In this document: positions 48,952 through 57,740 of the stretch, piece by piece
How positions within the stretch are numbered: the stretch's first letter is position 1
How the letters are laid out: each line of letters starts with the position of its first letter
DNA from: Caldinitratiruptor microaerophilus
GTDB lineage: Bacteria > Bacillota > Sulfobacillia > Symbiobacteriales > ZC4RG38
Direction of reading: 5' to 3'
NCBI RefSeq assembly: GCF_025999835.1
Contig: NZ_AP025628.1
Location: 124,001-188,000 of the forward strand
Length of the DNA stretch: 64,000 nt
Notes under the pieces: model-generated
Databases searched by the model: none
What the model was told of the DNA's origin: nothing
The model's input: the letters and a program-made list of their open reading frames with translations, nothing else
Translations under genes and position numbers: made by a program

Positions 48952-48970
48952 GATTAAGATTCGATTAAGA
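48952..48970 (-). promoter_or_regulatory. Candidate Pho box: 11-bp-spaced direct repeat
   Basis: Read on the minus strand, TCTTAATC-GAA-TCTTAATC: two identical 8-bp units one helical turn apart, 82 bases upstream of pstS and overlapping the last codons of phoR. OmpR/PhoB-type regulators bind 11-bp tandem repeats of this kind, so PhoP is expected to drive pstSCAB-phoU from here. Confidence 0.6.
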
Positions 48971-50375
48971 CGCCTGCGCCCTGCCCGGTGCCTGCCGCCG
49001 GCAAGACGAAGTGGATGGCGGTGCCCTCCCCCGGCCGGCTCTCCGCCCACACCCGCCCCCCATGGCCTTCGACGATGTGCTTGACGATCGCCAGCCCCAG
49101 CCCGGTCCCGCCGGTGGTGCGCTCCCGCCCGCGCTCGACCCGGTAGAACCGCTCGAAGATGCGGGGGAGGGCCTCGGGTGGGATGCCCGTGCCCGTGTCG
49201 ATCACGGCGATGTGCACCCCCTCCGGGATCGCCTGGGCCCGGATGGTGATCCGCCCGCCCCGGGGGGTGTGCTGGACGCTGTTCTCCACGAGGTTGGTCA
49301 GGGCCTGATCGATCCGGCGCGGGTCGGCGGGGGCGGGTAGCGTGGCGGGCGCCTCCACGGCCAGCTCGAGGCCCGCCTCCTCCGCGCGGGGCCGGAGGCG
49401 CGCGGCCGCCTCGCGGACGAGCCGCGCCAGGTCGGTGGGCACCGGCCGGATCGCCTGGGGATCCGACTCGAGCCGGGCCAGGTCGAGGAGTTCCTGCACC
49501 AGGTCGCTGAGGCGCCGGGCCTCGGCATCGATGATCTGGACGAAGCGCCGCGCGTCCCCGGGCTCCTCCAGGGCTCCCTGCAGGAGCGTCTCGGCGAAGC
49601 CGCGGATGGCCGTGACGGGCGTCTTCAGCTCGTGGGACACGTTGGCGATGAGGTCGCGGCGGACGGCCTCGACCCGCCGGGCCTCCGTGATGTCGTGCAG
49701 CACCAGGATGGCCCCGCCGCCGGGCCCGTGCCCCGGGGTGGCGCTGGCCTCGAGCCAGCGCGCCGGGGGGCCCTCGCGGCGGATGGTCACCCGGGCGGGG
49801 CGCCCGCCCAGGGCGGCGTCGACCGCGCCGGAAAGCGCCGTCTGCCGGAGCGCCTCGACGTGATGGCGGCCCCGGTCGGCAGGGGAGAGGCCCAGGAAGC
49901 GGTCGGCGGCCGGGTTGGAGCGGGCCACGGCGCCGGTCCGGTCGACGTACACCACGCCCACGGGCATCTGGTCCAGCACGGTGTCGAGGAGGTCCCGCTC
50001 CGCCTGGGCGGCCTCCAGGTGCTCCTCCATGCGCCGCGCGGCGTGGTTGAGGGCCCGGGCGAGGCTCCTCACCTCGGCGTCCGGCAGGTCGGCGTAGACC
50101 CGCCGCCCGGGCTCGCCCCGGGCGAGCGCGTCCACGGCGCGCGCCATCTCCGCCAGCACCCCCTGGAGCCGGCGCGCGACCCGCGCGCCCAGGGCCGCGG
50201 CCCCGGCGGTTGCCACCAGGGCGGACGCGCCTGCCGCCGCGGCGAGGCGGCGCCCCGCCGGGTCCCCCCGGGGGACGTCCGCCAGGACGAGGGTCGAGCC
50301 GGCGACGACGGCCGCGGCACCCAGGCCCGCCAGGGCGTGGGTCAGGAGAAGGCGCGACCCGAGGGAGCGGCTCAC
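48954..50375 (-). CDS. phoR: Sensor histidine kinase PhoR
   Basis: A 473-residue membrane kinase. Two N-terminal helices (LLLTHALAGLGAAAVVAGSTL and RLAAAAGASALVATAGAAAL) leave almost no extracellular domain. A HAMP-like segment and a PAS domain follow, about residues 115-225 (LLDTVLDQMPVGVVYVDRTG). The phosphorylated His is in LIANVSHELKTPVTAIRG. The ATP domain has NLVENSVQHTP, DTGTGIPPEALPRIFERFYR and GTGLGLAIVKHIV. GTG 50375 follows GGGAGGGG and lies three bases before the phoP stop region, so kinase and regulator are coupled. Lack of a sensor loop fits phosphate sensing through PstB/PhoU. Confidence 0.92.
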   Translation of the reverse strand: MSRSLGSRLLLTHALAGLGAAAVVAGSTLVLADVPRGDPAGRRLAAAAGASALVATAGAAALGARVARRLQGVLAEMARAVDALARGEPGRRVYADLPDAEVRSLARALNHAARRMEEHLEAAQAERDLLDTVLDQMPVGVVYVDRTGAVARSNPAADRFLGLSPADRGRHHVEALRQTALSGAVDAALGGRPARVTIRREGPPARWLEASATPGHGPGGGAILVLHDITEARRVEAVRRDLIANVSHELKTPVTAIRGFAETLLQGALEEPGDARRFVQIIDAEARRLSDLVQELLDLARLESDPQAIRPVPTDLARLVREAAARLRPRAEEAGLELAVEAPATLPAPADPRRIDQALTNLVENSVQHTPRGGRITIRAQAIPEGVHIAVIDTGTGIPPEALPRIFERFYRVERGRERTTGGTGLGLAIVKHIVEGHGGRVWAESRPGEGTAIHFVLPAAGTGQGAGVLIES

Positions 50376-50377
50376 CC

Positions 50378-51106
50378 TCACCCCTCCCGGAGCTTGTAGC
50401 CGGCGCCGCGCACGGTGACGATCCAGCGGGGGTCGGCCGGGTCGTCCTCGATCTTCTCGCGCAGGTGGCGGATGTGCACGTCGACCAGCCGGGGGTCGCC
50501 GAAGTAGTCCACTCCCCACACCCGGTCGAGGAGCTGCTCCCGGCTGAGCACGATGCCCGGGTGGGTCATGAAGCACTCGAGGAGGGAGAACTCGGTCGGG
50601 GTGAGGTGGAGGGGCCGGTCCCCCCGGCGTGCCTCGTGGCGGGCCCGATCGAGGTAGAGCTCGCCGACTCGCAGGGCCTCCGGTTCGCCTGCGGTCAGAC
50701 CGCCGGCGGGCGCGGCGGCGGCCCCCGCGCCGGCGGGGTTCCCCTGCGCCGGGCGCCCCGCCCGGCGGAGGACGGCGCGCACCCGCGCCACCAGCTCGCC
50801 GGGGCTGAAGGGCTTGGTGACGTAGTCGTCGGCCCCCAGCTCCAGGCCGACGATGCGGTCGACCTCCGCGTCGCGCGCGGTGAGGAAGATGACCGGGACG
50901 TCCCCCCGACGGCGCAGTTCCCGGCACACGTCCCGGCCATCGGCGTCCGGCAGCATGATGTCCAACAGCACCAGGTCCGGCGGGTCGGCCACGGCCGCGG
51001 CCAGCGCCTCCTTGCCGCCGCCGGCGACCCGGGTCTGGAAGCCGGCGCGCCGCAGGTTGTACTCGATCAGCGTGGCGATGGCGGGCTCGTCCTCCACGAT
51101 GAGCAC
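50378..51106 (-). CDS. phoP: Response regulator PhoP/PhoB (OmpR family)
   Basis: A 242-residue response regulator. The receiver domain shows LIVEDEPAIATLIEYNLRRA, the phosphoacceptor Asp in DLVLLDIMLPDADG and the conserved Lys in DDYVTKPFSPGEL. An Ala/Gly/Pro-rich linker of about 25 residues follows. The C-terminal winged helix has LHLTPTEFSLLECFMTHPGI, QLLDRVWGVDYFGDPRLVDV and TVRGAGYKL. GTG 51106 is used; the frame continues a few codons upstream (LLAQK) closer to GGGGGG, so a CTG or other upstream start is possible. It is the first gene of the leftward phosphate cluster. Confidence 0.93.
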   Translation of the reverse strand: MLIVEDEPAIATLIEYNLRRAGFQTRVAGGGKEALAAAVADPPDLVLLDIMLPDADGRDVCRELRRRGDVPVIFLTARDAEVDRIVGLELGADDYVTKPFSPGELVARVRAVLRRAGRPAQGNPAGAGAAAAPAGGLTAGEPEALRVGELYLDRARHEARRGDRPLHLTPTEFSLLECFMTHPGIVLSREQLLDRVWGVDYFGDPRLVDVHIRHLREKIEDDPADPRWIVTVRGAGYKLREG

Positions 51107-51181
51107 CTTCTGCGCCAGCAGGCATCCCCCCAGGAGGAAAGCGGCCTTCCGGGCGCCAACTCCATCGAGGTGGAACGCGCC

Positions 51182-51215
51182 GGCCCCGGCCCCGCCCCGG
51201 CGCGGGGCCGGGGCC
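51182..51215. repeat. Perfect 14-bp GC stem-loop in the phoP / S9 peptidase gap
   Basis: GGCCCCGGCCCCGC (51182-51195) pairs exactly with 51202-51215 around a 6-base loop. It lies in a divergent gap where no transcript ends, 60 bases before the peptidase start, so it would sit in the 5' leader of one of the two genes or form a barrier between their promoters. Confidence 0.65.
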
Positions 51216-51275
51216 TGTAGTGCCGCCCTGGCTACAGCCGGGGCCGAGACCGGACGGGGGAGGTCATCACACAGG

Positions 51276-53294
51276 ATGGGAAAGCGGCGTCTCCAGTCCC
51301 GCGATCTGCTCGAGTTCCGGCTCGCGGGGGACGTTCAGATCGATCCGTCGGGCTCCTGGGTCTACTATACCCTCAACACGATCAACAAGGAAACCAACGA
51401 CTACAACACCTCGATCTACCGGGCGGCGCCCGGGGGCGAGCCGGTCCGCTTCACGGGGGGCGAGACGGATCAGAGCCCGCGCCTGAGCCCCGACGGGCGG
51501 CTGCTCGCCTTCGTCTCGAAGCGAAGCGGCCAGCCGCAGATCTGGATCCTGCCCACGACGGGCGGGGAGGCGTGGCAGCTGACCCGGGTCCAGGGCGGGG
51601 TGCGGGAGATGGCGTGGTCGCCGGACGGGCGGCACCTGGCCTTCACCGCCATGCTGGACGACCGGGGCATCGAGCCGGAGAGGAAGGAGGACAAGGAAGA
51701 AGACCTCTACCGGAAGTTCACGAAGGGCGTCAAGGTGATCGAGGAGCTTTACCACAAGCTGGACGGCGAGGGGTTCGTCCACGAGCGCCGCCCCCAGGTG
51801 TGCGTGGTGGAGGTCCGCCCCGGCGCCGAGCCCCGGCAGCTCACCCGGCCGCCCTACCGGCACCAGGACCTGGCGTGGTCCCCGGACGGCCGGTTCCTCC
51901 TTTTCAGCAGCCGGCGCGGCCCCGATTACGACCGGGAGCCCTGGGAGACCCAGGTCTGGCGGATCCCGGCCGGCGGCGGCGAGCCCGAGCCGCTCACGCC
52001 GAAGGAGCTCGCCGCGGGTGCCCCGGCCTGGTCTCCGGACGGCCGGTGGATCGCCTTCGTGGCCGAGCGAGTGGACGAGCTCGGGTACGACAACCCCACC
52101 GTGTACGTCGTCCCCGCGGAGGGCGGGCAGCCCCGGGCGCTGGGCGCGGCGTTCGACCGGCCGGTGGGGAACCAGGCCATTACCGATCTGCCGGCTCCGG
52201 GCGGGATGAAGCTGACCTGGAGCCCCGACAGCCGGGCCGTCTTCGCCCTCTACTCGGACCACGGGCGGGTGCACCTCGCCCGGGTGGCGCTGGAGACGGG
52301 CGAGGTGACCCTGCTCACGCGCGGCGAGCGGATGGTGTACTCCGCCGCGCTGGACGCCGCCTGCCGCCGCGCCGCGCTCGGCGTGGCCGAACCCCTCGAC
52401 CCGTCCCGGATCGTTCTGGCCGACCTGGAGTCGGGGCGCGAGGACGTGCTGGCTGCCCCGAACCGGGACCTCCTGGCCGCGCTCGATCTCACCCAGCCGC
52501 GCCGGTTCACCTTCCGGGCGCCGGGCGGCCCGGAGGTCGACGGCTGGATCCTCGAACCGGCCGGCCGGGAGGAAGGGAAGCGCTACCCGGCCGTGCTGGA
52601 GATCCACGGCGGCCCCATGGCGATGTACGGGGTGGGCTTCTTCTTCGAGTTCCACCTGCTGGCCGCACACGGTTACGGGGTGATCTTCACCAACCCGCGC
52701 GGCTCGCTGGGCTACGGCCACGACTTCTGCGCCGCCATCCGGGACCGCTGGGGGGACAAGGACTACGCCGACGTCATGGCCGGTCTGGAGGAGGCGCTCC
52801 GGCTCAGCCCGTGGATCGACCCCGACCGCCTCGGGGTGGCGGGAGGCTCGTACGGCGGCTACATGACCAACTGGATCGTCGGCCACACGGACCGCTTCAA
52901 GGCCGCGGTCACCATGCGGTCGGTCGTCGACTGGTCGTCCATGATCGGGGCCGGCGACGTGAACTGGGACGTGGTCAAGCGGGCCGGCGGCCGGTGGCCG
53001 TGGCAGGACCCCGAGTGGTACCGGCAGCAGTCCCCCATCACCTACGTCGACCGCATCACGACCCCGCTTCTCATCGAGCACCAGGAGGGTGACCTGCGCT
53101 GCCCGATCGACCAGGGCGAGACGCTGTTCACTGCCGTGAAGGCCCTGGGGAAGGCCCCCGTCCGCTTCGTCCGCTACCCGAACGAGTTCCACGGCATGAG
53201 CCGCAGCGGCAAGCCGTGGCACCGGGTGCACCGGCTCGACCAGATCCTGGACTGGTTCGGCCGCTACCTCCGTCCCGGCGCGCCGGCGGCCTGA
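51276..53294 (+). CDS. S9-family (acylaminoacyl/oligopeptidase-type) serine peptidase
   Basis: A 672-residue cytoplasmic peptidase. Residues about 10-420 form a beta-propeller made of TolB/WD-like repeats (SPDGRLLAFVSKRSGQPQIW, WSPDGRHLAFTAMLDDRG, WSPDGRFLLFSSRRGPDYDR, WSPDGRWIAFVAERVDELGY). Residues about 430-672 are the alpha/beta hydrolase: GGSYGGYMTNWI holds the nucleophile Ser, EHQEGDLRCPIDQ the Asp and NEFHGMSRSG the His. There is no signal peptide. The ATG is preceded by GGGGGAGG at a long distance. It probably trims peptides from protein turnover; it is divergent from phoP. Confidence 0.92.
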   Translation: MGKRRLQSRDLLEFRLAGDVQIDPSGSWVYYTLNTINKETNDYNTSIYRAAPGGEPVRFTGGETDQSPRLSPDGRLLAFVSKRSGQPQIWILPTTGGEAWQLTRVQGGVREMAWSPDGRHLAFTAMLDDRGIEPERKEDKEEDLYRKFTKGVKVIEELYHKLDGEGFVHERRPQVCVVEVRPGAEPRQLTRPPYRHQDLAWSPDGRFLLFSSRRGPDYDREPWETQVWRIPAGGGEPEPLTPKELAAGAPAWSPDGRWIAFVAERVDELGYDNPTVYVVPAEGGQPRALGAAFDRPVGNQAITDLPAPGGMKLTWSPDSRAVFALYSDHGRVHLARVALETGEVTLLTRGERMVYSAALDAACRRAALGVAEPLDPSRIVLADLESGREDVLAAPNRDLLAALDLTQPRRFTFRAPGGPEVDGWILEPAGREEGKRYPAVLEIHGGPMAMYGVGFFFEFHLLAAHGYGVIFTNPRGSLGYGHDFCAAIRDRWGDKDYADVMAGLEEALRLSPWIDPDRLGVAGGSYGGYMTNWIVGHTDRFKAAVTMRSVVDWSSMIGAGDVNWDVVKRAGGRWPWQDPEWYRQQSPITYVDRITTPLLIEHQEGDLRCPIDQGETLFTAVKALGKAPVRFVRYPNEFHGMSRSGKPWHRVHRLDQILDWFGRYLRPGAPAA

Positions 53295-53303
53295 GGGCGA
53301 TCC

Positions 53304-54128
53304 TCACGCCACGGCCTCGTCCGCCAGGGCGAGGCGGACGCCGTATCCGGCGTACTTGGGGACGTTGAGGGCGCCGGTGGAGAGCACGAGGTACTTCGCC
53401 TTCATGCCCAGCAGCACGCCGGCGGCGGGGCCCCGGTCCAGGTCGATGCTGGTCAGGGGGTCCGGAACCCCGGTCATCGGGTAGGCGATCCGGGTCGGCT
53501 CCGCGTCGGGGAGGAGGAACGGGCGGTACTCGTCCGGGACGAGAGCCAGAACCTGCTCCCGCACCTCCGCCAGGGGGGTCGGGCTCACCTCCCCCCGGAG
53601 CATCCGGCGCCAGTTGGTCTTGTCCGGAATGTGACGGGAGAGGAGGAGCTCCAGCTCGCCCGCCGCCTTGCGGCTCGGCAACCGGGCCAGGACCACCGCC
53701 TCCACGGCGCCTTGCTCGAGCCAGCGGCCGGGGATGTTCCGGCTGATGCCCACCTTGATCTCGCTCGAGCGGGCGATGTAGAGGTACGTTGGGACCATGC
53801 AGTGGGCGTCGCCCCACGACGAGTCCCGGCAGGTGTCGTAGTGGCACAGATGGGGTTTCACGATGCAGAGGTCGTTTTGAGGTAAATCTTTGAAGCAGGG
53901 ATAGCAGGAGCCATTGGGGAAAAGCTTCTTCACCGGCCTTCCGCACCACACGCAGGCCTTCTCCCCGGTCGGCTCGATCCGGATCGGCTTGCCGATGTAG
54001 CGGTTCAGGTGGACGGTCTCGGAACCGAGGGTCAGGTGGTACTGGACGACCTCGCCCGGCTGGGGCGTCAGGTCCTGGATGTGTCCTGTCAGCAACGACT
54101 CGGCCCCCTCCCACCTCGGTACCCCCAT
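53304..54128 (-). CDS. DUF2797-type protein with Cys-rich and GIY-YIG-like parts
   Basis: A 274-residue protein. Residues 58-105 are Cys-rich: CVWCGRP, CYPCF, LCIVKPHLCHYDTCRD, likely a zinc site. Residues 110-175 (TYLYIARSSEIKVGISRNIP, RWLEQGA, RKAAGELELLLSRHIPD, TNWRRML) resemble a GIY-YIG-like fold and match what I recall of DUF2797. Function is not known; nucleic-acid binding is plausible. It converges on the S9 peptidase gene (nine bases apart) and is divergent from the YceG-like gene. The ribosome site is weak. Confidence 0.75.
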   Translation of the reverse strand: MGVPRWEGAESLLTGHIQDLTPQPGEVVQYHLTLGSETVHLNRYIGKPIRIEPTGEKACVWCGRPVKKLFPNGSCYPCFKDLPQNDLCIVKPHLCHYDTCRDSSWGDAHCMVPTYLYIARSSEIKVGISRNIPGRWLEQGAVEAVVLARLPSRKAAGELELLLSRHIPDKTNWRRMLRGEVSPTPLAEVREQVLALVPDEYRPFLLPDAEPTRIAYPMTGVPDPLTSIDLDRGPAAGVLLGMKAKYLVLSTGALNVPKYAGYGVRLALADEAVA

Positions 54129-54178
54129 GGTACTACGTTTCGCCGGCGCGGCAAACCGCCGCCGGGGCGGAGAAGGGG

Positions 54179-54952
54179 ATGGTTGCCCTGTTGCCGTGGC
54201 TTGTCCTTGCGCTCGGAACGATCGTCACGCTGGGCGCGTACTTCCGCGCCCAGTCCGTGCCGGCCCGCCGGCGCTCGCGCCGCGCCCGGGACGTGGAAGC
54301 GCAGGTCGCGGCCGGGCTCGACCCCGCCGCGGGGGACCCGTCGGACCCCCACGCGGTGGCCTGGGCCGTGCTGCGGGAGCCCATCGGGGTCGAGCGATGG
54401 CTGGACCGGCAGGCGGCGGCGCGCCACTTCCGCCTGGGGACCCTCTTCGGGATCGGCTGGTCCCTCCTGGCCCTGGGCATGTACCTCGCCGTCTTCGCCA
54501 CGCCGGCGGCGCCCCCGGACCTCAGGGACTCGGGGGACGGGGCGCCGGCGCCGGTGGACGCCGGTCCCGACCGCACCGCGCCGGCGGCCCAGCCGGGGGG
54601 CGCCGGGGCGGTCACCCCCGGGACGGGAGGCACGGGCACAACTACCCGGGAACCCGCAGGCGGGTCGGGCGCCCAGCCGCAGCCCGGCCCCGGCCAGGGC
54701 GCGTCCGGTCAGCCGGGCTCCGGGCCGGCCACGCCCCCCCAGCCCGCACCGGTGACCGTGACCATCGCCGAGGGCGACACCGCCCCCCGCGTGGCCGCCA
54801 AGCTGGCCGGTGCCGGGGTGATCCGCGACCGGGAGGAGTTCCTGCGCCGCCTGGTCGAGCGAAAGAAGGATACCCTGCTGCGACCCGGAACCTTCCGGAT
54901 CCTGCCCGGCCAGAGCGTCGACGCCGTGATCGACATCCTGACCCGGTCGTGA
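54179..54952 (+). CDS. Membrane protein with C-terminal YceG/LysM-like domain
   Basis: A 257-residue protein with two membrane helices (LLPWLVLALGTIVTLGAYF near residue 5 and FGIGWSLLALGMYLAVFAT near 95), a Pro/Gly/Gln-rich linker (about 115-190), and a C-terminal domain with VTIAEGDTAPRVAAKLAGAG, REEFLRRLVERKK and LRPGTFRILPGQSVDAVIDIL. That segment matches the LysM-like N-terminal domain of MltG/YceG, but the transglycosylase domain with its catalytic Glu is absent. It may bind peptidoglycan or another protein without cutting glycan. A hairpin terminator overlaps its stop codon. Confidence 0.7.
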   Translation: MVALLPWLVLALGTIVTLGAYFRAQSVPARRRSRRARDVEAQVAAGLDPAAGDPSDPHAVAWAVLREPIGVERWLDRQAAARHFRLGTLFGIGWSLLALGMYLAVFATPAAPPDLRDSGDGAPAPVDAGPDRTAPAAQPGGAGAVTPGTGGTGTTTREPAGGSGAQPQPGPGQGASGQPGSGPATPPQPAPVTVTIAEGDTAPRVAAKLAGAGVIRDREEFLRRLVERKKDTLLRPGTFRILPGQSVDAVIDILTRS

Positions 54953-54966
54953 TGGGCGACCGGGTC
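54940..54966 (+). terminator. Terminator overlapping the stop codon of the YceG-like gene
   Basis: GACCCGGTCG (54940-54949) pairs perfectly with 54957-54966; the loop TGATGGG contains the TGA stop. TCCTGTTTTG follows the stem, so this is a fair Rho-independent terminator. Confidence 0.7.
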
Positions 54967-54986
54967 TCCTGTTTTGCCCCGGACCG

Positions 54987-54995
54987 TGTTATTAT
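54987..54995 (+). promoter_or_regulatory. Extended minus 10 promoter before aspartate aminotransferase
   Basis: TGTTATTAT: an extended TG-n motif joined to a near-consensus TATTAT hexamer, in AT-rich sequence just after the preceding terminator and 34 bases before the start codon. No convincing minus 35 is present, as is common with extended minus 10 promoters. Confidence 0.5.
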
Positions 54996-55028
54996 GGTCA
55001 CAAAGTCGCAGGAGGGGGAACCACCGCC

Positions 55029-56222
55029 ATGCTCAGCCAGCGTGCCAGGGAACTGGCGCCGTCGCCCACCATGGCCATCGACGCCCGCGCCAAGCAGCTC
55101 CTCGCCGAGGGGGCGGACGTGGTCAACTTCAGCGTGGGCGAGCCGGACTTCGACACGCCGGACACCGCCAAGGAGGGCGGGATCGCCGCGATCCGGCAGG
55201 GGTTCACCAAGTACACGCCGGCGGCCGGCACGCTCGAGCTGCGCAGGGCCATCGCCGAGAAGCTGCGCCGGGAGAACGGGCTGGAGTACGCGCCGGAGCA
55301 GATCGTCGTGTCCAACGGCGGCAAGCAGTCGCTGTACAACGCCTTCATGGTCCTCCTCGATCCCGGCGACGAGGTGATCATCCAGGCGCCTTACTGGGTA
55401 AGCTATCCGGAGATGGTGAAGCTCGCCGGCGGCGTGCCCGTGGTGGTGGAAACGGATGCCCGGACGGGGTTCAAGATGACGCCCGACATGATCCGGGAGA
55501 AGCTCACGCCGCGCACGAAGGTCATCAACCTGAACAGCCCGTCCAACCCCACCGGCGTGGTCTACACCCCGGCCGAGCTGCGGGCGATCGCCGAGCTTGC
55601 GGTGGAGAAGAACCTCATCATCATCAGCGACGAGATCTACGAGAAGCTCCTCTACGACGGCGCCGAGTTCGTGAGCATCGCCTCCTTCGGCCCCGACGTG
55701 AAGCGCCTGACGGTCACCGTGAACGGCTTCTCCAAGGCCTACGCCATGACCGGCTGGCGGATGGGGTACGCGGCGGCCGAAAAGCCCATCGCCAAGGCGA
55801 TGGCGGACCTGCAGAGCCAGACCACCTCCGGCCCGTCCTCGATCACCCAGAAGGCCGCCCTGGCGGCCCTCCAGGGCGATCAGGGTCCGGTGGAGGCCAT
55901 GCGGCAGGAGTTCGACCGGCGCCGCCGGTACGTGGTCGAGCGGCTCCGGTCGATCCCGGGGTTCGATCTCGAGGTGGTGCCCCAGGGCGCGTTCTACGTG
56001 TTCCCCAACGTCTCGGCCCTGTTCGGGCGCACCATCGCCGGGCAGCGGGTCGAGAACGCCGACGACCTCGGGATGCTGCTCCTCGAGAAGGCGAAGGTGG
56101 CCCTCGTGCCCGGCAGCGGGTTCGGCTCGCCCAACCACGTGCGCATCTCCTACGCCACCTCCATGGAGCGCCTCAAGGAGGGGCTCGACCGCATCGAGCG
56201 CCTTCTGCGGGAGTCGCTCTGA
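55029..56222 (+). CDS. aspC: Aspartate aminotransferase (class I)
   Basis: A 397-residue PLP aminotransferase of subgroup Ib. NFSVGEPDFDTPDTAKEGG and KYTPAAGTLELRRAIAEKL form the N-terminal substrate lid; NLNSPSNPTGVVYTPAEL, ISDEIYEKLLYDGAEF and GFSKAYAMTGWRMGYAAA supply the PLP contacts, the last with the Schiff-base Lys. The Arg in NHVRISYATSMERLKEGLDR binds the substrate carboxylate. The ATG follows AGGAGGGGG and its own promoter. Other amino acids could be used as well. Confidence 0.92.
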   Translation: MLSQRARELAPSPTMAIDARAKQLLAEGADVVNFSVGEPDFDTPDTAKEGGIAAIRQGFTKYTPAAGTLELRRAIAEKLRRENGLEYAPEQIVVSNGGKQSLYNAFMVLLDPGDEVIIQAPYWVSYPEMVKLAGGVPVVVETDARTGFKMTPDMIREKLTPRTKVINLNSPSNPTGVVYTPAELRAIAELAVEKNLIIISDEIYEKLLYDGAEFVSIASFGPDVKRLTVTVNGFSKAYAMTGWRMGYAAAEKPIAKAMADLQSQTTSGPSSITQKAALAALQGDQGPVEAMRQEFDRRRRYVVERLRSIPGFDLEVVPQGAFYVFPNVSALFGRTIAGQRVENADDLGMLLLEKAKVALVPGSGFGSPNHVRISYATSMERLKEGLDRIERLLRESL

Positions 56223-56342
56223 ACCGGTCCGGGCCGGCAGGAACGGCGCCACCGGCGGCGAACATACGGCGGCACGCAGGAGTCGCAGAAAGGGGGAGGG
56301 CTGGGCGCCCTCCCCGTGGCCTCTTCCGGGACGGGATGGACC

Positions 56343-57719
56343 ATGAACTTCGCGGGTCAAAAGGTCGCGGTGGTGGGGCTCGGCCGGAGCAACCTGGCCC
56401 TGATCCGCTGGCTCCGGGAACGGGGGGCGCGGGTGACGGCGCTCGACCGGGCGCGGCCCGAGGAACTGGGCGACCGCTACCGGGAGCTCCTGGCCCTCGG
56501 CGTCGAGGACCTGGTGCTGGGGCCGTCCTACCTGGACAGGCTCGCGGAGTTCCCCGTGGTCTTCCTCACCCCGGGGATGCCCAAGCATCTCCCCCCGATC
56601 GCGGCCGCCCGGGCTGCCGGGGCCTGGGTGACCGGTGAGATCCCGCTGGTGCTGCGACTGGCCAGGGCGCCGGTGGTCGGGATCACCGGCAGCGCGGGCA
56701 AGACCACCACCACCACGCTGGTGGGCGAGATCCTGAAGGCCAGCGGGCGGGAGGTGTACGTGGGGGGAAACATCGGCCGGCCGCTCATCGAGGTGGTGGA
56801 GACGATCCCGCCCACGGCGGTGATCGTCCTCGAGCTGTCGAGCTTCCAGCTGGAGCTGGCGGACAGGAGCCCACCGGTGGCGGTCATCACCAACGTGACG
56901 CCGAACCACCTGGACGTCCACCCGTCGATGGAGGCCTACGTGGACGCCAAGCGGAACATCTACCGCTTCCAGGGGCCGGAGGGGCGGGTGGTCCTGAGCG
57001 CCGACAACCCGGTGACGGCCGCCCTTGCGGCCGAGGTGGGCGAGCGGGCCATCCTGTTCAGCCGCCGAGGGGACCCCGGCGGCCGCGCCGCCGCCTACGT
57101 CGACGGCGACCAGGTGCTGTGGCGCCTCGGGGGCGACCGGATCGGGGTGGTGCGGCTCGACGAGCTGCGCATCCCCGGCGCCCACAACGTGGAGAACGTC
57201 CTCGCGGCCGTGGCGGCGGCCTTCCTGGCCGGGGGCACCTGGCACGGGATGCGGCAGGTGCTGCCGCACTTTGCGGGGGTCGAGCACCGGCTCGAGCCGG
57301 TGCGGGAAGTGGACGGCGTCCGCTACGTGAACGACTCCAAGGCCACCGCCCCGGCGGAGACCATGGCCGCCCTGGCCGCGCTGCCCGGGCCCATCGTCCT
57401 CATCGCCGGCGGTTACGACAAGCGGATCGCCTTCGACGACCTGGCCCGGGCGATCGTGGAGGGTCCCGTGCACACGCTCGTCCTCATGGGCGCCACCGCC
57501 GGCGCCATCGAGGCCGCGGTCGAAGCCGAGCGGGGCGGGCGGGCGACGCCCCGGGTGCTGCGGGCGAAGGACATGGAGGAGGCGGTCCGGCTCGCCCGGC
57601 AGGCGGCACGGCCGGGGGACACCGTGCTCCTCTCCCCCGCGTGCGCCTCCTACGACCTGTACGCCAACTTCGAGGAGCGGGGAAGGCACTTCAAGGCGCT
57701 CGTCCACCAGCTCGCGTGA
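56343..57719 (+). CDS. murD: UDP-N-acetylmuramoylalanine-D-glutamate ligase
   Basis: A 458-residue Mur ligase that adds D-Glu to UDP-MurNAc-Ala. The N-terminal Rossmann domain shows KVAVVGLGRSNLALIRWLRE. The central ATPase domain has ITGSAGKTTTTTLVGEILK, ELSSFQLE and NVTPNHLDVHPSMEAYVDAK. The C-terminal domain has HRLEPVREVDGVRYVNDSKA, TAPAETMAAL and LLSPACASYDLYANFEERG. ATG 56343 (MNFAGQKVAVVG) gives the normal start; GTG 56316 is also open. It is not in a dcw cluster here, which is unusual for murD. A terminator hairpin follows. Confidence 0.93.
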   Translation: MNFAGQKVAVVGLGRSNLALIRWLRERGARVTALDRARPEELGDRYRELLALGVEDLVLGPSYLDRLAEFPVVFLTPGMPKHLPPIAAARAAGAWVTGEIPLVLRLARAPVVGITGSAGKTTTTTLVGEILKASGREVYVGGNIGRPLIEVVETIPPTAVIVLELSSFQLELADRSPPVAVITNVTPNHLDVHPSMEAYVDAKRNIYRFQGPEGRVVLSADNPVTAALAAEVGERAILFSRRGDPGGRAAAYVDGDQVLWRLGGDRIGVVRLDELRIPGAHNVENVLAAVAAAFLAGGTWHGMRQVLPHFAGVEHRLEPVREVDGVRYVNDSKATAPAETMAALAALPGPIVLIAGGYDKRIAFDDLARAIVEGPVHTLVLMGATAGAIEAAVEAERGGRATPRVLRAKDMEEAVRLARQAARPGDTVLLSPACASYDLYANFEERGRHFKALVHQLA

Positions 57720-57740
57720 AGGCGCTGTCCTCCGGCACTG

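Noticed and set aside
48954-51125. A 723-residue minus-strand frame joining phoP and phoR
   Set aside because: The upstream half is the wrong frame of phoP; the kinase starts at GTG 50375.
54642-57707. A 1021-residue minus-strand frame
   Set aside because: Antisense shadow of aspC and murD, produced by high GC content.
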